A stretch of 33,628 bases of DNA from the NCBI GenBank assembly GCA_016929795.1, contig JAFGIA010000174.1, forward strand, positions 1 through 33,628, read 5' to 3'. This DNA comes from Anaerolineae bacterium (lineage in GTDB: Bacteria > Chloroflexota > Anaerolineae > JAAYZQ01). The notes under the pieces were generated by a model. The model searched no databases and was not told the DNA's origin. It worked only from the letters and a program-made list of their open reading frames with translations. Of this stretch, positions 7,992-15,516 are shown in pieces; within the stretch, counting starts at the first letter, position 1, and each line of letters starts with the position of its first letter. The position numbers were made by a program, and so were the translations under genes.

Positions 7992-9758
7992 GTGAAACGA
8001 AAAGAAGCACAACAGCCACAGTCGCCGCAGAATGCTGTGCCCAGTGGGCGGCCCGGCGGGGCGGAGCCGCCAGCTCGCCCGCCCGAAGCGCCGGTCCCGC
8101 GTGCCATGCCGCCGCTGGACCTGACCGTCGCCAGTTTGAGCGACCTCGGGCGCTCACGCCAGGTCCAGCAGGACCATGTCAGCTACTACATCCCCCAGGA
8201 CCCGCAGCAAATGGCGCGCTGGGGCGCGCTCTATATCGTCGCCGACGGCATGGGCGGTCACCAGGCGGGCGACGTCGCCAGCCAGGGGGCGGTGAAACAT
8301 GTCATCAGCCAGTACTATGGCGCCACCCTTGCCGACGTCGGCACCGGCCTGGTGCACGCCATCCGCTCCGCCAACCGCCTGATCTATGAACAGGCACAGA
8401 CGAACCCGGCCTATGCGGGCATGGGCACCACGATGGTCGCGGCCGTGATCCTTGGGCGCAAAGTGTACATTGCCAGCGTCGGCGACAGCCGCGCCTACCT
8501 GATCGGACCCAAGGCGATCCGCCAGATCACCGAAGACCACTCGTGGGTGGGCGAACAGTTGCGTGCCGGGCTGTTGACCCCCGAAGAGGCGCGTGTCCAC
8601 CCCCAGCGCAACGTCGTCACCCGTGCGCTCGGCTCCAAGCCCAGCGTCGAGGTGGACCTGTTCGAAGGGGAAATATCCGATCACGACATCCTCTTCATAT
8701 GCAGCGACGGCGTGACCGGCCACCTCGAAGATCCAGAGATCGCTGCCCTGGCGCGCGCACACCCGCCTGAGGAAGCAGCCCGGCGCATGGTCGACCTGGC
8801 GAATGAGCGTGGTGGCCACGACAACATGAGCATCATCCTCGTCAGCGGACCCAAAGCGATCGTGGCAGCACGCCCCACCGTCGCCTCGCCGGTCCAGCCC
8901 AGGGCAGCGGCCGCCGCCCCCGTGGCGCGCCGGCCCGTGCCATTCGCGCTGGCCGGGATGGGCGCAGCCGCACTGGCCGTGGTGGCCCTGGCCGTCGTGA
9001 TCGTGCTTAACCTGGTCAAGGGGGATGGCGGAACCGGGACCGACGCCACCGCGACCACAGCCGTGGCCATGGTTGCAGCCACCAGCACCCTGGCCAACTC
9101 ACCCGGCCCGGTGACGGTCGACGAGCCAACCAGCACCCCCGTCCCGCCCGGCGATACGCCGGCAGCCCCTGCACCCACGTCAGATGCCGGGTCGCCCCTG
9201 CCCACGTCGACGCTCGCCCAGCCGCCGTCCGCCACGCCCGCTTCACCTACAACTACGAGAGGAACACCCACCCCGACACAGCCCCGCTCTCCAACGACGA
9301 CGCCAGCGCGCACCTCGCGCCCTCCCGAGTGTCCATCCATTAAACTAAAGGAGCCGGAAGCAGGAGATTCACGAAACGGCATCGTAACATTCGAGTGGGA
9401 GCCTATCGCGCTTCAGTCCAACCAATTCTACGACCTTCGCTTCTGGTCTCAGATAGAGCTGGATCGCGGCGAAGCAGGTCGAGGTGCCAACCCACCTTCT
9501 ACAGCTACGCGGCAAACAGTGAATCTCGACAATCTGCACACAATTGTTGAATATCGGCACCAAACCGATGCCTACTACTGGGGGATCGTAATCGTACATG
9601 TCGTGGGCAAAGATCCAGAGATCGTATGCAAACAGAGTACAACTCGCTTGTTCTACTATCGTTTGCCGGATGACCAATCTCCGGCGCCCGAACCAGGGAA
9701 CGGAACACAGCAGCCCCCGCCGACACCAACCAACACGCCCAAGCCCGTACTCCCATGA
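7992..9758 (+). CDS. Membrane PP2C-family Ser/Thr phosphatase with outer sensor-like domain
   Basis: 588 residues from the GTG at 7992, which follows AAAGGGGG; a start further upstream would overlap the preceding gene. A Pro-rich N-terminus precedes a PP2C domain (about 45-290) with metal-binding motifs VADGMGG (D85), GDSRAYL (164-170), CSDGVTG (D239) and GGHDN (D277). The usual N-terminal 'NED' is QQD here. A membrane helix (about 318-342) leads to a Thr/Pro-rich stalk and a C-terminal domain at 447-559 that is shared with the kinase encoded at 13691-15415 (DLRFWSQ, ELD, AGRGA.PP, LHTI.E, YYW, FYY). It probably reverses phosphorylation by the neighbouring kinases while sensing an external signal. 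GC content drops sharply in the part encoding the outer domain. Confidence 0.92.
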   Translation: MKRKEAQQPQSPQNAVPSGRPGGAEPPARPPEAPVPRAMPPLDLTVASLSDLGRSRQVQQDHVSYYIPQDPQQMARWGALYIVADGMGGHQAGDVASQGAVKHVISQYYGATLADVGTGLVHAIRSANRLIYEQAQTNPAYAGMGTTMVAAVILGRKVYIASVGDSRAYLIGPKAIRQITEDHSWVGEQLRAGLLTPEEARVHPQRNVVTRALGSKPSVEVDLFEGEISDHDILFICSDGVTGHLEDPEIAALARAHPPEEAARRMVDLANERGGHDNMSIILVSGPKAIVAARPTVASPVQPRAAAAAPVARRPVPFALAGMGAAALAVVALAVVIVLNLVKGDGGTGTDATATTAVAMVAATSTLANSPGPVTVDEPTSTPVPPGDTPAAPAPTSDAGSPLPTSTLAQPPSATPASPTTTRGTPTPTQPRSPTTTPARTSRPPECPSIKLKEPEAGDSRNGIVTFEWEPIALQSNQFYDLRFWSQIELDRGEAGRGANPPSTATRQTVNLDNLHTIVEYRHQTDAYYWGIVIVHVVGKDPEIVCKQSTTRLFYYRLPDDQSPAPEPGNGTQQPPPTPTNTPKPVLP

Positions 9759-9813
9759 TTGGCACAGTGGATCGAGAGCAAACAATGGTGCTGATCTAAA
9801 CAAGGAGGATAGG

Positions 9814-12800
9814 ATGCATGTGTGGAAAAGGCTCAAAAAGGATCGAAAACTCGCCAGTGTGGCCATAGCGCTCGGGCTGCTCACGGCACTGCTGCTCACC
9901 TTCCCGCTGTTGGTTCAAGGTCGAGAGCAACTGCCCAATGCCAGGAATTCACGTCCACTGGCACAATACGTGCTGGCACCTGTTCTCACCATATCGAAGG
10001 TCGCCACCCCAGATCCGGCCCAGGCAGGAGCTATCCTGACGTATACGATCGAGTATGGAATCAGCAACGAGCCGGCGCAGGGCGTCGTCATCACCGATCG
10101 CGTGCCAGCCAACACCAGTTTCAAATCATGCACTCCTGCTCCGTGTGAGCCAGTCGATGGGCTCGTCAGGTGGTGGCATACCGGCACCGTCACCCCCGGC
10201 ACGTACGAAGTCACACTGGTAGTATCGGTTAATTCACCTCTGCCTAACGGCACAGTGTTGACGAACTGCGCCGGAATCACTGCTCAGGACGCCCTCACCG
10301 AGTCGGTCGAGATCACAACCACCGTCGAAAGCCAGCATGCCTTCACCCTGAAGAAAACCGCCAGCCCGGATCCGGTGCAGGCGGGGGCTCTACTTACCTA
10401 CTCCATCGTCTACACCGTCACCGGCAACGAGGCCGCACCCAACGCCGTGATCACCGACCCGGTGCCCGAGAACACGGCATATGCCGACTGCTGGCCGAAG
10501 CCGTGCGGAGAGGCCAGCGACGTCGTGAGCTGGACGCTGCATACCATCCCGCCCGGCAGCGGCCAAGTAGTGCTGACGGTGACAGTGACATCACCGCTGA
10601 CCGATGGCACGGTTCTGACCAACACGGCATACATCGACGACGACGAAGCAGAACCGATCAGCAGCACAGTGACTACCACAGTGCAAAGCAATCACACACT
10701 CATCCTCGACAAATCGGCCAGCTCTGATCGGGTGGCCGCGGGCGAGGTGTTAACCTACTCCATCGTCTACACCGTCACCGGCAATGAGGCCGCGCCCAAT
10801 GCGGTCATCACCGATCCGGTGCCCGCAAACACGGCGTATGTGGGCTGCTCACCTGAGCCGTGCGGGGAAGAGGGGGACGTCGTGAGCTGGACGCTGCATA
10901 CCATCCCGCCCGGCAGCGGCCAGGTGACGCTGGTGGTGACAGTCACATCACCGCTGACCGATGGCACGGTACTGACCAACACGGCGTACATCGATGACGA
11001 CGAAGCAGAACCGATCAGCAGCACGGTGACTACCACAGTGCAGAGCAATCACACACTCGACCTCGACAAATCGGCCAGATCTGATCGGGTGGCAGCAGGC
11101 GAAGTATTGACCTACTCCATCATCTACACCGTCACCGGTAACGAGGCCGCGCCCAACGCGATCATCACCGATCCGGTGCCTGAGAACACCACGTATGCGA
11201 GCTGCTCACCTGAGCCGTGCAGGGAAGAGGGAGGCGTCGTGAGCTGGACGCTGCATACCATCCCACCTGGCAGCGGCCAAGTGGTGCTAACGGTGACGGT
11301 GACGTCCCCCCTGACCGATGGCACGATACTGACCAATACCGCGCAGATTAGTGACGCTGACGGAGAAACGGCGAGCAGCACTGTGACCGCGATCGTAGCC
11401 AGTCCCGACCTGGTAGTGACAAAGACAGTTGTGCCGGCCATCGTGCTACCCCTGGGCAGCGTGCGCTACGTAATCACGGTGACCAATCTCGGTGGTGGGA
11501 CGGCCACGGACGTTGAGGTTTTTGATGTATTGGCGCCAGGGTTTCAGCCACCAGATCAAATGTGGACTATTCCAAGTCTATCCAATGCCGAGGTCTGGAC
11601 AGAGACCCTGGACGCGACGGCACCACAAGGCGAAGGCATCTACTCCAATGTAGTAACCGTGACGTGGCAAGTCGGGAACCAGCGGCACGAGGCAGGAACA
11701 GGCCCCACAGCTCCCGTGATTGTCGACGGCACAGAGCCCGAGTCGACCATCCTCTCCTTGCCCGACATCACCAATCACTCTCCGATATCGATCACATGGC
11801 AAGCAGGTGACCAGGAACCGGGCTCTGGACTGGCCGAGACGTGCCTCTGGTACAAGCTGGAGGGCGGTACCAATTGGGCGGTCAGCACCTTATGCCAGAC
11901 GACGATCAGCGGTACATTTGGCTTCGTTCCGCCGTCCACGCTCTCGGGCACCTTTCACTTTCAGACTGTTGCCACGGATCAGCTCGGCAACGCGGAGCCA
12001 CAACCACAGGGCGACAGCGAGCACCAGACCTTGTACGACCCGCAGATCCCCGAGTCCACGGCACAATCACCGGCGACAGTTCCTCCACACACCACGATTG
12101 ACGTCACCTGGACGGCCACCGATACATTGAGTGGCGTCGACAGCGTCGTTCTCTGGGTTCGTCGCGGCAAAAATGGCACATGGCAACAGAGTGGGCTATC
12201 GGCGGATCATCTCGCCGGCAGCCCGGTGACTGGCACTTTCAAGTTTATCCCGACGCAAACTCGGGTGATCTACTATTTCGAGACTGTGGCGACCGATATA
12301 GCCAGCAACCAGGAACCGCGCGTAGGTGGTGATGGGGCCACAGAAACAGAAGTAACAGCATACCTCGTCTACCTCCCCGTCGTGCTCAGGGCCTATGTCC
12401 CGCCGTCACCCAATCTGAGCGACTCGACCAAGACGGCAGACAGGGCATTCGTCGATCCTGGGGACGTGATCGTATACACCATCGAGTTGCACAACAGTGG
12501 ACAGGTGGCAGCCGACTTTACACTCCGGGATCGCATCCCGGACCAGACCACGCTGGTCGCCGTGGATGCGCCGTGCAGCCCCGGCTCCAACAGTGTCGAT
12601 TGGAGCGGCACACTTGCGCCCGGCAGTTCCGGCCAATGCCAATTCTCAGTGCGCGTTGAGCCCGATGCCGCGGGCACGATCCTGAACACCGCCGTGCTGA
12701 CCGACGGCTACCATGCCGAATCAGTGCCGCTGACCGCCACAGTCGACATCCTGTCGTGGCATCCAGGTCAGGGATTCCCGCCAGGTACTACTATCTATAG

Positions 12801-13671
12801 CATCGTTCCATGCCCTGGCTGTGACACCCTATACGCAGGCACTAGGAACCATGGTGTTTGGAAGAGCGAGGACGGTGGCGCCTCGTGGGATCAGCTCGGG
12901 CTGGTAGAAGACATCGTGCGCAGTGTGTCTGTCGCGCCCAACAGCGACTGTGGGATCATCTATGCCACGACGTGGGGTAGTGGTGTCTGGAAATATGCCA
13001 ACGAAGAGTGGTCTCCAGTCAACAACGATCTCGGCGACCTTTACCTCTACTCTGTGGTCAGCGTCAATGCGACCACAGTGTACGCAGGAACGTCTTCTGC
13101 CGGGGTCTACAAGAGCCAAGATGGCGGCGCGAGCTGGACGCCCATAAACGATGGCCTGCCTCAAAATGCTCTGGTCTATGCATTGGCCTACTCCGCGTCC
13201 GATCCACCCACCCTCTATGCCGGAACGTGGGGAGGGGTGTACAAGATCGAAAATGGCGAAACATCCTGGTCGCCGCTAAACGCCGGCCTCGCCGAGCCCA
13301 GGAACATCACCGCCCTGGCGATTCATCCCACCGACCCCACTATAATGTATGCCGCCACCGAGCAACACGGGGTCTACCGTTGGGAGGCCGATGCATGGGT
13401 GAACGAATGGGGAGGGGGAGACGGAGGAAACAGTGGCAGTATCGCCTATACTGTAGCCGTCGATCAGGAAAGTGTTGCCTACCTCGGCACAGACGGCGAC
13501 AAGGGCGGCATCTGGCGAAAGATCATCGGCGGCGCCTGGCAGCTAATGCCCACCCAGCCCGGCACAAACCTAACCATCCGGGCCATCGCCATCCCATCGC
13601 CCGCTTGCACGCCCGACAGGTTACTCTGGCTCGGCACTGCCGACGGCGCCTGGTGGTACGGCGGGGAGTAG
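9814..13671 (+). CDS. Large secreted DUF11-repeat / beta-propeller protein (copy 1)
   Basis: 1285 residues from the ATG after AAGGAGGATAGG. A signal peptide (MHVWKRLKKDRK plus hydrophobic core to about residue 36) is followed by four DUF11-type units of 119 residues, the last three nearly identical, then a fifth DUF11 unit (about 530-630). Two Ig-like 'ATD..GN.EP' domains and a 'VYLPVVLR' motif near residue 854 come next, then a sixth DUF11 unit and a C-terminal propeller of about six blades with 'YAGT..GV[WY]KS.DGG.SW' repeats (sialidase/Ycf48-like BNR blades). No catalytic sialidase residues are evident. DUF11 proteins are typically cell-surface or secreted structural proteins. It lies between the PP2C gene and a kinase gene bearing the same outer domain, so it may be their ligand or anchoring partner. 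Confidence 0.88.
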   Translation: MHVWKRLKKDRKLASVAIALGLLTALLLTFPLLVQGREQLPNARNSRPLAQYVLAPVLTISKVATPDPAQAGAILTYTIEYGISNEPAQGVVITDRVPANTSFKSCTPAPCEPVDGLVRWWHTGTVTPGTYEVTLVVSVNSPLPNGTVLTNCAGITAQDALTESVEITTTVESQHAFTLKKTASPDPVQAGALLTYSIVYTVTGNEAAPNAVITDPVPENTAYADCWPKPCGEASDVVSWTLHTIPPGSGQVVLTVTVTSPLTDGTVLTNTAYIDDDEAEPISSTVTTTVQSNHTLILDKSASSDRVAAGEVLTYSIVYTVTGNEAAPNAVITDPVPANTAYVGCSPEPCGEEGDVVSWTLHTIPPGSGQVTLVVTVTSPLTDGTVLTNTAYIDDDEAEPISSTVTTTVQSNHTLDLDKSARSDRVAAGEVLTYSIIYTVTGNEAAPNAIITDPVPENTTYASCSPEPCREEGGVVSWTLHTIPPGSGQVVLTVTVTSPLTDGTILTNTAQISDADGETASSTVTAIVASPDLVVTKTVVPAIVLPLGSVRYVITVTNLGGGTATDVEVFDVLAPGFQPPDQMWTIPSLSNAEVWTETLDATAPQGEGIYSNVVTVTWQVGNQRHEAGTGPTAPVIVDGTEPESTILSLPDITNHSPISITWQAGDQEPGSGLAETCLWYKLEGGTNWAVSTLCQTTISGTFGFVPPSTLSGTFHFQTVATDQLGNAEPQPQGDSEHQTLYDPQIPESTAQSPATVPPHTTIDVTWTATDTLSGVDSVVLWVRRGKNGTWQQSGLSADHLAGSPVTGTFKFIPTQTRVIYYFETVATDIASNQEPRVGGDGATETEVTAYLVYLPVVLRAYVPPSPNLSDSTKTADRAFVDPGDVIVYTIELHNSGQVAADFTLRDRIPDQTTLVAVDAPCSPGSNSVDWSGTLAPGSSGQCQFSVRVEPDAAGTILNTAVLTDGYHAESVPLTATVDILSWHPGQGFPPGTTIYSIVPCPGCDTLYAGTRNHGVWKSEDGGASWDQLGLVEDIVRSVSVAPNSDCGIIYATTWGSGVWKYANEEWSPVNNDLGDLYLYSVVSVNATTVYAGTSSAGVYKSQDGGASWTPINDGLPQNALVYALAYSASDPPTLYAGTWGGVYKIENGETSWSPLNAGLAEPRNITALAIHPTDPTIMYAATEQHGVYRWEADAWVNEWGGGDGGNSGSIAYTVAVDQESVAYLGTDGDKGGIWRKIIGGAWQLMPTQPGTNLTIRAIAIPSPACTPDRLLWLGTADGAWWYGGE
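10336..11406 (+). repeat. Three tandem 357-bp DUF11 units
   Basis: Units at 10336-10692, 10693-11049 and 11050-11406 keep an exact 357-bp (119-residue) period and share long identical runs, for example around the 'YTVTGNEAAPNA' and 'WTLHTIPPGSGQV' segments. A fourth, diverged unit lies in the same phase at 9979-10335. The high nucleotide similarity suggests recent expansion by unequal recombination. Confidence 0.9.
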
Positions 13672-13690
13672 AAACCATGGAGATGCGCGC

Positions 13691-15415
13691 ATGAACCCAG
13701 GCCTGTTGCCCGCAGGCAGCATCCTGCAAGACCGCTACCAGATCGTGCGCCTGCTCGGCCAGGGCGGCATGGGCGCCGTCTACCTGGCGCACGACCAGCG
13801 CCTCGACCGGCCGTGCGCCGTCAAGGAGACGCTCGACGTGTCGCCCCAGGCCCAGCAGCAGTTCGCCCGCGAGGCGCGCCTCCTGGCGCGCCTCCACCAT
13901 CCCCACCTGCCGCGCGTCACCGACTATTTTGCCCAGACCGGGCGCTACTACCTCGTCATGGATTATGTCGAGGGGGACAACCTTGACGTGCTGGTCCGCA
14001 GCCACGGCCCCGCCCCACCCGACCAGGCGCTGACCTGGATGGTCCAGGTCCTCGATGCCCTCGAGTACCTGCACACCCAGCAGCCACCCGTCATCCACCG
14101 CGACGTCAAGCCGGCCAACGTCAAGATCACCCCCGCCGGCCAGGCCTTTCTCGTCGACTTTGGGATCGCCAAAGAGTACCACCCCGGGCGCCACACCGTC
14201 ACCGGCGCCCGCGCGCTCACGCCCGGCTACGCCCCACTGGAGCAATACGCCGCGCGCGGCGAGACCGACGCCCGCACCGACGTCTATGGCGTGGGCGCCA
14301 CCCTCTACTACCTGCTCACCGCCATCGAGCCGACGGACGCCATCGCCCGCGCCGCGGGGGCCCGCCTGCCTTCCGTGTGTGACCAGAATCCGCGCCTGCG
14401 CGCCCTGCCCCGTCTCGACGGGCTCATCGGCAAGGCTCTGGCGCTCCAGAAGGAGGAGCGGTGGGCCTCGGCTGTGCACATGAGCCGCGCTCTGCAAAAG
14501 ACCGGCAGCGCAGCACAGGCTCGCCCTGCCGCACCCGGCCCACGAGCGGGCTCCCATGCTGCACACAACCAACGCGCTGCCTCTCTCCCATCAGGCGCAC
14601 TGTTGTGGGGACTGGGCGGTGCCGCGGCAGCGTTATTGATTCTGTTCCTGGTACTCTGGTTCGTAGCAGGCCGCTCTGGCGATCCAGGCGCCCGCACCTC
14701 GCCTACCGCATCTGTTCAGGTCGTCCACATCCCACAGGCCACAGTCACGCTCCATCTGCCGGCTGCGACTCCATCTGTTACCAGAACGATTCCACCCACC
14801 GCCGAGCCATTGGCCCCGGCTACAAGTACGCCAACACGGATGGTCACCCCACCGCCGACTGACACGCCGATAGCGAGGCCAACAGCCACTGCGACGCCTA
14901 CGATCGCCTCGTCGCCGCAATCCAGTCCCAGATCAACAGCCACTCGCCAGCAGCCCACAATGACACCGGCGCCGGTGGCATCGTATCCAGCCCCCACGCT
15001 GCGTGAGCCCTTTGACGCAGCTACGCTGCAAGGCGTCGTCACCTTCGTCTGGCAATGGAGCCAGGGAGCCCTTGCTGCCAACGATTACTTTGACCTGCGT
15101 TTCTGGTCACAATCAGAGCTCGATGCGCGTACGGCAGGCAGGGGTGCTGCGCCGCCGACGAAAGACACAAGATTGACGATCGATGTAGGCAGCTTGCACA
15201 CGATCCTCGAGCACGGCCCCAATACAAGCTACTATTGGGCCGTGGTAGTCGTGCGCCAGTCGCCGGGCACCGGCTCGCCTCAAGTCGTCGGTGAATGGAG
15301 CGTGAAACGCATATTCTACTACACGGCACCATCCGAGCCAGGACCAGGGCCCGAGCCAACAGAGCCTCCGCCTGTGGCACCAACGCAAAACCCCACACGC
15401 ACGCCTATTCCCTGA
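13691..15415 (+). CDS. Ser/Thr protein kinase with TM and PP2C-shared outer domain
   Basis: 574 residues; the ATG lies 8 bases after GGAG and 19 bases after the previous stop. The kinase domain (about 15-275) has GQGGMGAVY, K45, HRDVKPAN (HRD 136-138), DFG 156-158 and, in place of GTPEY, 'LTPGYAPLEQY', a variant seen in some bacterial PknB relatives. A membrane helix (about 302-327) leads to a Thr/Pro-rich stalk, then a C-terminal domain at about 434-547 closely similar to that of the PP2C encoded at 7992-9758. Its strand pattern (VTFVWQW, YFDLRFW, YYWAVVVV) suggests an Ig/FN3-like beta sandwich. It has no FHA or PASTA domain. The kinase and the phosphatase thus appear to read the same type of external cue. 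Confidence 0.93.
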   Translation: MNPGLLPAGSILQDRYQIVRLLGQGGMGAVYLAHDQRLDRPCAVKETLDVSPQAQQQFAREARLLARLHHPHLPRVTDYFAQTGRYYLVMDYVEGDNLDVLVRSHGPAPPDQALTWMVQVLDALEYLHTQQPPVIHRDVKPANVKITPAGQAFLVDFGIAKEYHPGRHTVTGARALTPGYAPLEQYAARGETDARTDVYGVGATLYYLLTAIEPTDAIARAAGARLPSVCDQNPRLRALPRLDGLIGKALALQKEERWASAVHMSRALQKTGSAAQARPAAPGPRAGSHAAHNQRAASLPSGALLWGLGGAAAALLILFLVLWFVAGRSGDPGARTSPTASVQVVHIPQATVTLHLPAATPSVTRTIPPTAEPLAPATSTPTRMVTPPPTDTPIARPTATATPTIASSPQSSPRSTATRQQPTMTPAPVASYPAPTLREPFDAATLQGVVTFVWQWSQGALAANDYFDLRFWSQSELDARTAGRGAAPPTKDTRLTIDVGSLHTILEHGPNTSYYWAVVVVRQSPGTGSPQVVGEWSVKRIFYYTAPSEPGPGPEPTEPPPVAPTQNPTRTPIP

Positions 15416-15516
15416 ACCCCGCCACCTTCTCACAAAATGGGATGCAAAAGACAAGGAAGGGGATCGTCTTCCAGGAGTCGACCCATCGGTCAGGTTTCTT
15501 TAGGAGGTGAGAAGTA

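Noticed and set aside
1..9758. T6SS Ppk/PppA/Fha or Ter (TerY-P) regulatory locus
   Set aside because: No T6SS structural gene and no TerD/TerC homologue are present, and the proteins are membrane-anchored with outer stalks, unlike those systems. Kept only as comparison.
10336..11406. CRISPR-like array
   Set aside because: The period is 357 bases and the units are coding DUF11 domains in frame; there are no short repeats with spacers.
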